A DNA stretch of 64,000 nucleotides, taken from contig NZ_CP030052.1 in the NCBI RefSeq assembly GCF_004114975.1, positions 62,001 to 126,000 of the forward strand, written 5' to 3'. Source of the DNA: Bradyrhizobium guangdongense. Its GTDB lineage: Bacteria > Pseudomonadota > Alphaproteobacteria > Rhizobiales > Xanthobacteraceae. How positions within the stretch are numbered: position 1 is the stretch's first letter; each line of letters begins with the position of its first letter. The notes beneath the pieces were generated by a model. The model was not told the DNA's origin. It made no database searches and was given only the letters and a program-made list of their open reading frames with translations. Below, one piece after another: positions 21,599 to 31,056 of this stretch. The translations under genes and the position numbers were made by a program.

Positions 21599-22831
21599 TT
21601 AGGCCCTTCGTTTTTCGTGCAGTCGTGAGTTGATCTGCGCCATTAGGATTGGCCCGAGCGAGAATTCGCCGGCCTCGGCTTTTCGCGTCAGCCCCCGCAG
21701 ATATCCGCCGGCTGAACGGATGACCTCCCCTCGCTGCAGGATGCAGCCGACCACAATTGCAGCCTGAGTCTCCCCCATGACGCTCTGCGCCTCCTCCCAC
21801 GCGCTGGGACTGATGCCAAGCATGGATCGAACGACCGCCGCAGTCGCAATGAAATCGCGCCAGTTTGAAATCCCTCCCTTGGCGTAGTCGACGATGTCTG
21901 GACATGCGCTCAAGACCATACCCAAAGGATAGGAGCCTTCCGCAAATCGCGCCGGTTGTGGTTGCGGCTCGGTACTCGCCGCCCTGCCTTCTTGGAGGCT
22001 AGGTTCAAGTTCAGTAAGAGTGTTTGGGTTTGAATTCTGTAAGTGACGCTCAGTATGGGACTCATTGGCGCTCATATTTGCTGCTTGGACGTGAGTTTCC
22101 AGCAGATTGAGGACGTCGTCGGCAAGCTGCGATAGTTCGTCGGCGATCGCCTCAAGTTCTTGGCAGGTCGCCCGGCGTGGAATCGTCTCGACGATCGAAC
22201 GGAATGCCCGATGCACCTCGTCCCAATCAGCCGGCCCCTTCCATTCCCTGTGGGTCGGCACGTTTTCCTCGATGCCCGTTGCAATCATCTTGGCGATGTC
22301 ACGACGGCAGAGTGTGATGCGCTCGCGCGCATGTTTGATAGCACGAGCCTCCGCTTTGATTTCCTCAGCCAGCCTCTCGAACTCTTCGGCGCGAACGACG
22401 AGTGGCGACAAGTCAAAGCCAAAGGCGCGCTCGATGTCACCGCCGCTGCCTTTGCGAGCGTAGCGCTTGCCGTTCGGACTATCCCTGCGAACGATGAGCC
22501 CGGCGTCGACAAGCACAGCGAGATGACGCCGCAACGTGGACACCGGCATGCCGTGAGCTCGCAGCGTCAGCTGATTGTTTGACGGAAACACGATGAGGTC
22601 ACCCTCACCCGTGAGCGTAGTCTCGGGATGAAAGCTGAGCAGAGCATCCAGCACCGTCAGCGCACGCTCAGAGATACCGAGGCGCGGCCTTGCGATGCAG
22701 ATGGCCTGAAAGATCTTCCATTTATGGACGATCTTTTCCGATGGCCTGGTCGATACTGCGACTTGTGTTGCCACATGGGCAAGCTTCAACGAGCGCCGCC
22801 CAAAGGGCGTCGTTGGGGCACGTGATTGCAT
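21599..22831 (-). CDS. repC: RepC replication initiator (repABC replicon)
   Basis: Initiator of repABC plasmids, which acts at an origin within its own coding sequence. 410 residues, normal length. The N-terminus (ATTPFGRRSL-type TTPFGRRSLKLAHVA) and the winged-helix region (SNNQLTLRAHGMPVSTLRRH, then LVDAGLIVRRDSPNGKRYAR) are typical, as is the C-terminal GGISNWRDFIATAAVVRSML. It is the last gene of the minus-strand repA-repB-repC operon, 195 bp after repB, with a predicted antisense RNA in the gap. No lesion seen. Confidence 0.95.
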   Translation of the reverse strand: MQSRAPTTPFGRRSLKLAHVATQVAVSTRPSEKIVHKWKIFQAICIARPRLGISERALTVLDALLSFHPETTLTGEGDLIVFPSNNQLTLRAHGMPVSTLRRHLAVLVDAGLIVRRDSPNGKRYARKGSGGDIERAFGFDLSPLVVRAEEFERLAEEIKAEARAIKHARERITLCRRDIAKMIATGIEENVPTHREWKGPADWDEVHRAFRSIVETIPRRATCQELEAIADELSQLADDVLNLLETHVQAANMSANESHTERHLQNSNPNTLTELEPSLQEGRAASTEPQPQPARFAEGSYPLGMVLSACPDIVDYAKGGISNWRDFIATAAVVRSMLGISPSAWEEAQSVMGETQAAIVVGCILQRGEVIRSAGGYLRGLTRKAEAGEFSLGPILMAQINSRLHEKRRA

Positions 22832-22930
22832 GTCTTTGCCTTATGCGGGCAAAGAAAATCTGCTCGCCGAAACGGCGCCGTCTCTCACAAGACTCTTGAC
22901 TATGGTGCGCGGAAGTGATTCTCTTTAGTC

Positions 22931-22985
22931 GCCAAACTACGAAGAGAGGCTTCCGGGACGGTGACGTTGCGGGGGCCTTTTTTCT
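22931..22985 (+). ncRNA. Predicted counter-transcribed RNA (inc-alpha/ctRNA) of repABC
   Basis: In the repB-repC gap, on the strand opposite to the rep genes, TTGACT (22896-22901) is followed after 17 bp by TTCTCT. Downstream lies a strong hairpin, AGGCTTCCG paired with CGGGGGCCT (22947-22978, two G-U pairs, further inner pairing), and then TTTTTT. This gives a transcript of roughly 55 nt. repABC plasmids encode exactly such a small antisense RNA here, which limits repC expression and sets incompatibility. The transcript start is estimated. Confidence 0.8.
22947..22983 (+). terminator. ctRNA terminator hairpin
   Basis: 9-bp outer stem plus inner stem and six Ts (22978-22983). In the ctRNA family this hairpin both terminates the RNA and is the contact surface for the repC leader. 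Confidence 0.75.
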
Positions 22986-23026
22986 TTTGCCGTGCTGCTC
23001 CTGGTTCGCGGTTGTTCATGAGGCGG

Positions 23027-24046
23027 CTAAGCCCCGGTGGTCTCCTCGGATCTGTCCGATTTGCAAAACGTCTCGAACAGGTTCGGAAGCTGGGTGATAA
23101 GAAAGTCCGCGAACAACGCCGGGACCTTCTTGTCGATGGTCAACTTGAGTTCTCGATCGCCCTGACGGACCTGAGCGATGCGCTGTCCATCTGAGGCGAG
23201 CACAGCAGACGATCGCGCGAATTGGCGAGTTGCAGCAGGTTTATTCGCGGCCGAGAACACCGTCAGAAATCTGTCGTCTGACTCACGGCCGGCGAACTTG
23301 TCGTCCCCGATCGCCGCCCTTACGCGGTCGATCACCGACGCATCCGCCAAGAGATCAGCAAAGCTCTGCCATCGCCCGCGGCCAACCTTTGGGGCCTTGC
23401 CAATAGCATCGATAATGTCGGGCGGAATGGATCTCGCAACCGCAATCAGTTTTGACGCTTCGGCCCTATCGACTGCGAGCGCGTCTTGAACGACTGCGCG
23501 CTTGTGCCCGGCATCTTCGATGCGCATTGCGAACATCGCGCGCTCGATGAAGCTCAAATCCTCCCGCGGCGCGTTCTCAAGGCCTTGTGCCACGACGAGG
23601 GCTTCGTCGGAGAGCGGTTTTAGGATCGCTTTGACGGCAATACCCAGCTCGCGCGCGGCACGCACCCGGCGATGACCATAAGCGCTCTGATATCGTCCCG
23701 GCATTGTCGGATGCTTGCGGACGAGGACAGGAACCTCCTGGCCGATCTGCGAAATCGATTGCTTGAGAAGTTCGTAAGAAGCCGTGTCGTCGTCGCGAAA
23801 ACGATCAGACACGGGCGAGGGATCTATCAGACCGGGATCGATCTCTACGATCGTCGCGCCAGATGTGAGCTTGTCCCGAAGCTCCTGATTCTCCTTCTCA
23901 ACTTCTGAGAAAGATTCCTTCAGCGAGCGCACAGCACCTGACGACACCCGCGCCAGCGGCGCTGGTGCTGTGTTGTCAGCTGACAACGGACTCGTCTGAG
24001 GTGCGGCAGTAAAAAGCCCCCTGATAGCATCCGTGCGCTTGCTCAT
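23027..24046 (-). CDS. repB: RepB partition protein (ParB-like)
   Basis: Centromere-binding protein that loads on parS and works with RepA to segregate the replicon. 339 residues from MSKRTDAIRGLFTAAP. It has the ParB nuclease-like block (DPGLIDPSPVSDRF, then VPVLVRKHP and RYQSAYGHRRVRAARELG) and an HTH (KRAVVQDALAVDRAEASKLI). I chose the ATG at 24046, which overlaps the repA stop as ATGA; an in-frame ATG three codons earlier also exists. One of the five parS-like palindromes (23972-23987) lies inside its first codons, where it encodes LSADN. Confidence 0.94.
   Translation of the reverse strand: MSKRTDAIRGLFTAAPQTSPLSADNTAPAPLARVSSGAVRSLKESFSEVEKENQELRDKLTSGATIVEIDPGLIDPSPVSDRFRDDDTASYELLKQSISQIGQEVPVLVRKHPTMPGRYQSAYGHRRVRAARELGIAVKAILKPLSDEALVVAQGLENAPREDLSFIERAMFAMRIEDAGHKRAVVQDALAVDRAEASKLIAVARSIPPDIIDAIGKAPKVGRGRWQSFADLLADASVIDRVRAAIGDDKFAGRESDDRFLTVFSAANKPAATRQFARSSAVLASDGQRIAQVRQGDRELKLTIDKKVPALFADFLITQLPNLFETFCKSDRSEETTGA
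23972..23987. repeat. parS-like palindrome 1 (inside repB)
   Basis: GTTGTCAGCTGACAAC, a perfect 16-bp palindrome fitting the repABC parS pattern GTTNNNNGCNNNNAAC. It is the only copy within a coding region. Confidence 0.85.
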
Positions 24047-25254
24047 CGTCCCCACACCTTCTTCAGCAGCTGCACGATCTCCGCATTGATAGCATCGACA
24101 GATTCAACCGCCCTGTCATAGGCGCCGCGTCCGACGGATCCGCGGTCAAGCTCATAGAGCGATTGTTTTGTCAGGCCAGCATTGGAGATCGCAGTGGATT
24201 TCCAGGCTGTCGCTTGCAGCACGTTTTCGCGGAACAGATTGCGCAGCAGCGCAACGATCTGAGCCTCAGGCACGTCATTCGGATCATGGCGCGTGATCAC
24301 ATAGCGGATGAAATCGTGATCGAGGCGGCCGCCCGCCTCCTCGATGACGGACATCAAATCCGACGTCATCAGAAGGAATTGGCTCATCGATGCGACATCG
24401 ACCATCTGCGGGTGGATTGTCACCAGCATCGCCGTCGCCGCATTCAAAGCGCCCATCGTCAGGTAGCCGAGCTGAGGTGGGCAGTCGATCACCACGACAT
24501 CATAGTCGTCGCTTACCTGATCGATTGCGCTCGCTAGGCGGCGAAAAAAAAGATCATGTCCACGTTCGCGGCGCTCGACCATGGCGCGCGGCGTGTGATG
24601 CTCAAACTCCATGAGTTCGAGATTGCCAGGCACTAGGCCTATACCCTCGAAATAGGTCGGCCGCACAACTTCACGCATGGGGCGGCGCTGGTCGTCATAG
24701 CGGATGGCGCCGTAAATGGTTTCGCTTTGCCCAATGTCGAATTCCGGCTGATAGCCGAACATGGCCGACAAAGAGGCTTGCGGATCGAGGTCGATGGCCA
24801 GAACTCGAAAGCCGGAAAGGGCGAGATATTGGGCCAGATACAGGGCGGTCGTTGTTTTGGCCGAGCCGCCCTTGAAATTAGCGACCGTGATGATTTGAAG
24901 CTTTTCGCCGGGGCGCCGCCGTGGGAGAAAATCAACTGCCTCCCGCGGGCGGGCTGCAGCCAGATAGGCCCGCAGCTCATTCACTTGAGCTAAGGTATAC
25001 GACCGCCGCCCGCCATGACCGATCGCGGGGGCAGGTCCCAGGCCGTCGAGGGAAAGTTGCCGCAAATAGCCGTCTGACACGCGAACGATCTTGGCCACCT
25101 CTCCGGAGGAGAACGGGCGAAGAGTCTTGGCAGCCGCTGGTGGAAAAAGGGCGGCGCCCAACGAGCGGAGTTGACCAGAGAGTAGAGTGGCATGGCAGGA
25201 AATGCGCGCGCTCGCTGTCTCCGGCCACCCCTCCTCTGTCTCAAAAACTCTCAT
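24043..25254 (-). CDS. repA: RepA partition ATPase (ParA-like)
   Basis: Walker-type ATPase that partitions the plasmid and autoregulates the repABC operon. From the ATG at 25254 it has 403 residues, the usual size; the frame opens 27 codons further upstream without family support. N-terminal winged helix (SSGEVAKIVRVSDGYLRQLS), then the deviant Walker A VANFKGGSAKTTTALYLAQY, LAIDLDPQAS, and DYDVVVIDCPPQLGYLT. No lesion seen. It is first in the operon, directly overlapping repB. Confidence 0.95.
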   Translation of the reverse strand: MRVFETEEGWPETASARISCHATLLSGQLRSLGAALFPPAAAKTLRPFSSGEVAKIVRVSDGYLRQLSLDGLGPAPAIGHGGRRSYTLAQVNELRAYLAAARPREAVDFLPRRRPGEKLQIITVANFKGGSAKTTTALYLAQYLALSGFRVLAIDLDPQASLSAMFGYQPEFDIGQSETIYGAIRYDDQRRPMREVVRPTYFEGIGLVPGNLELMEFEHHTPRAMVERRERGHDLFFRRLASAIDQVSDDYDVVVIDCPPQLGYLTMGALNAATAMLVTIHPQMVDVASMSQFLLMTSDLMSVIEEAGGRLDHDFIRYVITRHDPNDVPEAQIVALLRNLFRENVLQATAWKSTAISNAGLTKQSLYELDRGSVGRGAYDRAVESVDAINAEIVQLLKKVWGR

Positions 25255-26163
25255 CTTTCCAATCCAAAACGGTTTTTGCAGCTCAGACGGCGGATTACCG
25301 TCTGCAGACTCAACACGATTCCCGAGTCGGCGCAAGAATGAAAGGATTAACTTTGCGCGCTCGCTCCTCCAGACCCATTCATCGCCGACCCCCCGCCACC
25401 CACAGCCACCTTAGCCGTCGAGGCATTGTGCGCGGCAGCGCCAGCGATCAAGGTGTCACCGGCCGGCGTTGGCCGCATCCTGCCCCGCTTTGGATTAAGC
25501 CGCATACGGATCTGGAACTGGCGGGCCGGAGCGCCGCTCAGCCCGGCGGGGCTTCCGTACCGACGTTAGAGGCTTCGCCAGATTCTCAGTACCGGCTATC
25601 GCATCACTCATGATTCCCAAAAGGGGACAGCCGCGGCGCCAACCATGAGTTCATCCGCGTCGCGACGCGAAGCTTCGTGCCTGGCTTTTTCCCAAATCCG
25701 CCGTGACGAGGAAAGGTGCGGTGCCTTTCTCAACACGATGTCATCACCTACTTTTGCGGCCTCAACATCCGGCATGAGCGACAACGGCTTTGTTATCGCG
25801 CCAAGCCTTCGCCAAGGGAGAGAATGGCGGTCACTAGGCCCGGCCACAAAGAAACGGGAAAGACCGAGCGCATTGCAGGCTTCGCTACGCGAGCGGCCAC
25901 GCGCCTAGGACCCGCTATAACATGGTACCGTCCGCACGCGGCCCGAGGCCAAACCACCCGCCATGACCACGGATGACCTCCTCACCGCCTTAACTCCGGA
26001 AGAGGTCCGAGCGGTGAATTAGTTGGCGGGTTTTCTGATGCTCGCCGTTGGTTCAGGGCTACCTGGGCCACCCCGGACTCCTCCTTGGTCGCTCGGGGCT
26101 TCTGAGCCTAGCGAAACGAGCGGCAGGTGAACGGACCCCACGCTCCACGGTTGCCACGGCACT
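25255..26163. other. repABC upstream region, no gene recognised
   Basis: About 900 bases ahead of repA. It must hold the operon promoter and RepA operator, but I could not fix them. A 79-codon minus-strand frame (25608-25847) looks partly protein-like (AKVGDDIVLRKAPHLSSSRR, reminiscent of an antitoxin tail) but is not supported enough to call. Confidence 0.45.
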
Positions 26164-26179
26164 GTTGTCAGCTGACAAC
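26164..26179. repeat. parS-like palindrome 2
   Basis: An exact copy of GTTGTCAGCTGACAAC, about 0.9 kb upstream of repA and 167 bp left of the IS481 element. Confidence 0.85.
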
Positions 26180-26345
26180 ATGCGGGACAACTAGCGGCAA
26201 GGGAAACGGATGACGCCTGGAGACGGCGAATGGCGCTAGCGTTCGCGTTGCGCTGTCCAATCCATCAAGCGGGCAATGGTGCGGCACGAGCGAGGAATGC
26301 GCCACCCGCTGCTTGCATGCCGGGCGGGGGGCTGGATGGGTACAG

Positions 26346-27679
26346 ACCGGGCTGAGTGCTGACAGATTAGACCGGGTTGATTCCTGACAGGCAAGGCTCG
26401 TCTGATTCGAAGGAGGATCAGGCGATGCCTTTCAGGGAGAGCAGTCCTGTGGAGGAGCGTGTCGCGTTGTTTCGAGAGTACGAGACGGGGGCATTTTCGG
26501 TGACGGAGCTGTGCGCGCGGCACGGCGTCAGCCGAGAGACGTTCTACGTCTGGAAGCGGCGTCGGGAGAGCGGGGAGCGGCGCTGGTTCGAGGAGCGCAG
26601 CCACGCGGCGGCGAGTTGCCCGCATGCGACGGCGGGGCGGCTGGCCGATCGCATCGTCGCGACGCGGCAGCGGTTTCCGCATTTCGGCCCGAAGAAGATC
26701 AAGGCATGGCTTGAGCATGAGCGGCCGGAGGTCGACTGGCCGGCAGCCTCGACGATCGGCGACATCCTGAAGCGTGAGGGCCTGGTCGAGGCGCGTCGGC
26801 GCCGACGCCGGGCGATTGCGCAAGGCGAGGTGGCGGCGCCGGCAAGCGCACCCAACGAAGAATGGGCGATCGACTTCAAGGGCTGGTTCCGAACCCGCGA
26901 CGGCAACCGCTGCGATCCGCTGACCATCACCGATGCGGCGAGCCGCTATCTTATCGAAGTGCGCATCGTCGATCCGACGGGGGCGGGCGTCAGGAGCGCC
27001 CTGGAACGTGTTTTCAAGGACATCGGCCTTCCCGCCGCGATCCGCTCCGACAATGGTGCACCGTTTGGATCGACGGGGGCGGGCGGCCTTTCGGCGCTCT
27101 CGGTATGGTGGCTCAAGCTCGGTATCGAACCGCGCTACATCCCCCCGGCGAGCCCGCAGGACAACGGCCGGCACGAGCGCATGCACCGCACGCTGAAGGC
27201 CCAGACCACGAAGCCGCCCGCGGCAACGGTCGCCGAGCAGCAACGCCGCTTCGATGCCTTCCGCCACCACTTCAACCAGGAGCGGCCACATGAGGCGCTC
27301 GACCAGATGCCGCCCGTCAAACTCTGGCAGTCGCCCTCGCGCACCTTGCCACGCCGTCTCGATGACCCTTGGTACGACGCCGATCACGAGGTTCGCCGGG
27401 TGCGTCCCACCGGCGATATCAAATGGCGCGGCGAGCACGTTTTCGTTGGCGAGGCGCTCGCAGGTGAGCTCGTCGGCCTCTGTGAGCACGACACTAGCGG
27501 CCACCTCGTGCGCTTCTGCGGTCGCGATCTCGGGCTGATCAATTGCGAGCGGCGTTTCCTGCGCTTTGCTCCGCCGCGCGCGCGGCTCCGCATCGCGCAG
27601 GAAACGCCGCAGACAGGAGAACAATGATCGAATATTGTCAGGCATCAGCCCGGTCCAAAATGTCAGGAATCAACCCGGT
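26346..27679 (+). mobile_element. IS481-family insertion sequence
   Basis: A 1.33-kb element. Both ends carry two tandem sub-repeats of the type ACCGGGTTGATTCCTGACA, giving inverted repeats of about 45 bp (26346-26391 and 27634-27679). It encloses one intact transposase. The element lies between parS-like copies 2 and 3, separating partition sites that were probably once closer. Confidence 0.85.
26425..27627 (+). CDS. IS481-family DDE transposase
   Basis: 400 residues, apparently intact. The N-terminal HTH is SVTELCARHGVSRETFYVWK; the rve integrase core has EEWAIDFKGWF (first Asp), AIRSDNGAPF (second Asp) and NGRHERMHRTLK (Glu), then FNQERPHEALDQMPP typical of the family. The start is set by AAGGAGG at 26410-26416. 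It may be the only transposase in the window with all its catalytic parts in one frame. Confidence 0.92.
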   Translation: MPFRESSPVEERVALFREYETGAFSVTELCARHGVSRETFYVWKRRRESGERRWFEERSHAAASCPHATAGRLADRIVATRQRFPHFGPKKIKAWLEHERPEVDWPAASTIGDILKREGLVEARRRRRRAIAQGEVAAPASAPNEEWAIDFKGWFRTRDGNRCDPLTITDAASRYLIEVRIVDPTGAGVRSALERVFKDIGLPAAIRSDNGAPFGSTGAGGLSALSVWWLKLGIEPRYIPPASPQDNGRHERMHRTLKAQTTKPPAATVAEQQRRFDAFRHHFNQERPHEALDQMPPVKLWQSPSRTLPRRLDDPWYDADHEVRRVRPTGDIKWRGEHVFVGEALAGELVGLCEHDTSGHLVRFCGRDLGLINCERRFLRFAPPRARLRIAQETPQTGEQ

Positions 27680-27951
27680 GGACCATGCAACCCGCGCGAT
27701 TGAAGTACTCGCATACCACGCCACTGCCCCCGAAGGGGCCTCCAACTTTTGGTCGAGCCTCGACAGTCCCAGCGGGGACTAGACTGCACCCCAAACCGAC
27801 ACAGATGGACTGGTCGGGTAAGGCGCTTGAGGAAACTACATTGTTGATCCGGCAATTTACCGCTCGGATGGATCCATCCCGCTCGAGACGATCCCCGCTC
27901 GGAACCGGCTCAAGAGCCTTTGTCTCGTAGTCTGCGGTCGGCCCCCGTACT

Positions 27952-27967
27952 GTTGTCAGCTGACAAC
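27952..27967. repeat. parS-like palindrome 3
   Basis: Exact GTTGTCAGCTGACAAC, right of the IS481 element. It is the first of three copies clustered within 230 bp. Confidence 0.85.
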
Positions 27968-28025
27968 ATCTTGTGCGATGTGGGGGAGGGCAAAAGAGGC
28001 GCGATGAGAAAGCAGGCGAGTCGGC

Positions 28026-28041
28026 GTTGTCAGCTGACAAC
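28026..28041. repeat. parS-like palindrome 4
   Basis: Exact GTTGTCAGCTGACAAC, 74 bp from copy 3 (start to start). Confidence 0.85.
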
Positions 28042-28166
28042 ACCTCCTAGGTGATCTGCAGAATTCCGACGGGTCGCCCATTCGAGCACTTGTAGCCCGC
28101 GCGTCCGGCGAAACATGGTTAATGCATTTTAATGGTGAATCCGACACCAACACTTCGCAGCAAAAC

Positions 28167-28182
28167 GTTGTCAGCTGACAAC
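28167..28182. repeat. parS-like palindrome 5
   Basis: Exact GTTGTCAGCTGACAAC, 141 bp from copy 4. Together copies 3-5 look like the main centromere cluster. Confidence 0.85.
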
Positions 28183-28692
28183 ACAGCCTAGCTCAATCTA
28201 GGCCTTTGATACAGGCGTTCTCACGACTGGCCAGAGCGAGTGAAGGCCCGCGAAGCTCCAAATCGAACTACGGTTGGCTAATCGTTCGAACCCTTCTTGA
28301 AGAAGTCTCGTAACCGTTCTTTGACCATCCGCCGATACGCCGTTAGCTGGTCGGAACTGAACTCTTCAAGACGACCGTTGCCACGCCTACTCGCCAAATC
28401 TGGCTGCTATCTCCGCGAGGGGTAGTTCTCGATATGACCTTCGCACCGCCGCTACAGACTGCCTAATCATGCGCCAGACTCATGCGGGGCCCAGTGGGGG
28501 GCCATCGCCGCTTGTAGATGAGCCGCCCAGCAACTGCCCCCGCCGGTAGTAATGATGCCAACCGGGTTGCTCTACAGCTCTACAGGCGGACGGCCGAGGA
28601 AGGAGAATAGAGGCTAGGACTCCGACATCGGTTTAAAGACCGATCGGCACTAACGCTTGCACGCTCATCATAGCAGTTGAAGCTATGTCGCT
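28183..28692. other. Intergenic, possible small relic on minus strand
   Basis: No complete gene. On the minus strand, a short frame around 28278-28385 ends with EEFSSDQLTAYRRMVKERLR and then a basic tail, which looks like the C-terminus of a real protein. Just upstream another frame reads SYRELPLAEIAARFGE. Probably the frameshifted end of an unidentified gene. Confidence 0.4.
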
Positions 28693-29898
28693 ATGACGGA
28701 AATTAGCGACATGATAGCTTCCGTGTCGCCGATTCTCATCAAAGTTATCAAGGCGTTGTCTAGTAGCTACAAAATACCAGAACCGTTGCCCTGGTCGGCG
28801 ATTGCACTTCCGCTCGCAGCCGCGGAAGATGCTTTAGCCCGTCTAGATGAGCGCCTTGCGAAAAGCCCAATCCGAGACGGTTGGATTAGTCGGACGCACT
28901 TCACCGACGCATGCGCCACTCTATGGCTGGAAGGCGAACTCGTCCACCTCGAAGATCTCGTTCTTCATGACGCTGGCATGGATGTTCGTGCGCCAACTCA
29001 CGAGCTGAGCCGAGCTCGCGATGTACTCCGCGCCCGCCGGCGCATTCACCGCGAGGGCCCCGACTGGGCTCTCTCGTCCGTCGGGATCACCGATCTGCGC
29101 GGGTTAGCCGGCACAAATGGAATAGAAGAGGAGGACTGCGAACCGCCGAACATCGGAACTACGCATCATGAGGCGGAGCAGGACAGCCATGTGCCGAGAA
29201 CCCACGACTACTCTTCTGTAACTCAGAGCAATGACGGACTCGCGCAGGCTTTCGCAGAAATCGACGCCGCGATCGCCAAGACCGACCAGATCTTAACCAG
29301 CGATCTCCGTCGAATGACCGAGCGGGATCCACTGGTCTACGACCCCGATTGGGACGAAGAAAAGCGTCTTGCCGTCTGGAGACGCGGCCTTCAGCAAAGC
29401 AGGAGCCTGCCTCCGACGCTCGCGGCGGCCATTGCCGCGGACAGCTGGCGCAGTCTCGAGCCCCTTCAGCACCGACCCTGGCTTGGCCAGCTGCTTACGT
29501 CTGCGCTGCTAGGTCATCGGAGAAAAGCACGCTCACACCTGGCTTGCCTGCATGAGGGGCTGAAGACGATCCCGCGTGAGCGACGCCGCTCGCGCGACCT
29601 TGCAACCCGTCTCGTCGCGGAGCTTGAGGCCATCACGGCCGCTGGTGAGATTGGCCTGAAGACGCACGACAGGTGGCTGAACGAACGCACTCTGATGCTT
29701 CGAAGGGTGGCCGGCCATCGATCGACGTCGAAATTGCCGGCGCTTATCGATTACGTCTTCAGCCGGCCAGTCGTTTCTGCCGGCATGATCGCAGAAGAGC
29801 TGGATATCACACCGCGTGCAGCATTGAGTCTCGTAAATGAGCTTGGTCTGCGCGAGACCACTGGACGAGGGCGTTACCGAGCCTGGGGTGTTCTCTAA
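28693..29898 (+). CDS. DUF1612 (RHE_PE00001-type) plasmid protein
   Basis: 401 residues. Conserved blocks are LPWSAIALPLAAAEDALARL, DERLAKSPIRDGWISRTHFT, ALWLEGELVHLEDLVLHDAG-type LEGELVHLEDLVLHDAGMD, and at the C-terminus a winged-helix region (VSAGMIAEELDITPRAALSL, then GRGRYRAWGVL). This family is common on rhizobial plasmids and resembles Fic-like/DUF1612 proteins with an HTH tail; its job is unknown. It sits next to the parS-like cluster of the repABC replicon. No lesion seen. Confidence 0.8.
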   Translation: MTEISDMIASVSPILIKVIKALSSSYKIPEPLPWSAIALPLAAAEDALARLDERLAKSPIRDGWISRTHFTDACATLWLEGELVHLEDLVLHDAGMDVRAPTHELSRARDVLRARRRIHREGPDWALSSVGITDLRGLAGTNGIEEEDCEPPNIGTTHHEAEQDSHVPRTHDYSSVTQSNDGLAQAFAEIDAAIAKTDQILTSDLRRMTERDPLVYDPDWDEEKRLAVWRRGLQQSRSLPPTLAAAIAADSWRSLEPLQHRPWLGQLLTSALLGHRRKARSHLACLHEGLKTIPRERRRSRDLATRLVAELEAITAAGEIGLKTHDRWLNERTLMLRRVAGHRSTSKLPALIDYVFSRPVVSAGMIAEELDITPRAALSLVNELGLRETTGRGRYRAWGVL

Positions 29899-30399
29899 AA
29901 AAGATAACCTACCCGAGTGCCAGCAGACGACCAATCTGCCGGTTCCTAATGCCCGCAGGATCAACCCCGCCATCGAGAATTCCCGAGACTCTTGAAAAAT
30001 ACAGCTTGCGCCCAAGCGGGCCTCCGCACCGATTGATCCCCTCCTCCATGACTCGGACTCAACAAGAGAGATGGACAAACGGCCGATCTGCCGCAGGCTT
30101 CGTTCTCGTGACCTTGGAACGGCCTAAAGTCCTGCTGCCCATGCCGTTGCGGCGCTTGAGCTCGGCGGCTCTCCTAAGCTCAGCCTGCCGCGAACGGACA
30201 GGGGACTCGATGCTCGTGACCACCCACAGGCGAAAACGATAGCGGGTGGTGGGCTTGTCGATGGGGCTAAGGCCCATGTATCATCTGCATCCTTTCCTTG
30301 GGCTCCGGCGCTACGAGAATGACAGGGTATCCCGACCGCGGCAATCGTATCCCGTTGCGTGGTGTCGCTGGCGGCGATCACCGCGATCGTAGGCAGGAG
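29899..30399. other. Intergenic, no gene recognised
   Basis: About 500 bases with no supported gene. The last 60 bases (around GTTGCGTGGTGTCGCTGGCG) resemble the left edge of the IS256 relic near 9090 and are probably IS end sequence. Confidence 0.4.
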
Positions 30400-30860
30400 C
30401 CGGGCAGATCAGCTGGCGATTGCCGGAGGGCTGAAGGCTGAAGGCTGCATCATTCATTGGCAGCGGTTTACAGAGTCATGCAACAGCCGCGTTGGACGGC
30501 CCATTCATCATTATTTTGCTCGAGCGGGATCGCGCCGATCAGGCGTACGATGGCGTCTTCGTTCAGGAAGATGCCGACCACCTCGGTGCACCGCTTAATC
30601 TCGTCGTTAAGGTCCTCGATTGGGTGGTGGAGTGCTGCTTGGTCCGGGGCTGCGGCGAGAAGGTCACATAGGCCAGCACATCGGTCCAAGCCTCGCCAGC
30701 AAGCGCGCAAGCTTGGGCAATTTTGGCGGAGCTGGTCGGCGACCTTGCACCATTGCGCCTTTTCTGTCTCCGCATCGTCTGGGCAAACGCAGTAGCAATG
30801 AACGCTGAGACGACGCGGCGTCCACTTTTTTGCCGGCATGCGCCGGGGCGTTGTTAGAGG
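30400..30860 (-). mobile_element. IS256-family transposase relic, C-terminal part
   Basis: The minus strand reads the last third of an IS256 transposase in mixed frames: KAQWCKVADQLRQ, then a DVLAYVTFSPQ block, RCTEVVGIFLNEDAIVRLIG and NDEWAVQRGCCMTL. It is a different, shorter copy than the one near 9-10 kb, with about the same family features. It abuts the Trm112 fragment. Confidence 0.75.
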
Positions 30861-30877
30861 CAATGCCGGAGACGCCG

Positions 30878-31042
30878 ATGTCAGCGTCCGCCGAACGCCC
30901 TGAAATAGTGTTCGATCAAAAATTGCTGCAGATCCTCGTCTGCCCGCTGACTAAGGACCCGCTGGAATTTGGCTCGGCCAAGCAGGAGCTGATCTCGCGA
31001 TCGCGCAAGTTCGCTGACCCGCCCGTTTTCATAATCCGTTAG
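30878..31042 (+). pseudogene. Trm112-family (YcaR-like) small protein, truncated
   Basis: Reads [20 protein letters not shown], then [20 protein letters not shown], the N-terminal half of the small zinc-binding Trm112/UPF0434 family. The reading then departs from the family ([13 protein letters not shown]) where a YPIRDGIPIML-type ending is expected, so a frameshift has removed the C-terminus. It shares no clear role with the P-II gene that follows. Confidence 0.6.
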
Positions 31043-31056
31043 GCAAAGCGGCGATC

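Noticed and set aside
25608..25847. A VapB-like antitoxin on the minus strand upstream of repA
   Set aside because: Only part of the translation looks protein-like, there is no toxin partner, and start and N-terminus are unconvincing.
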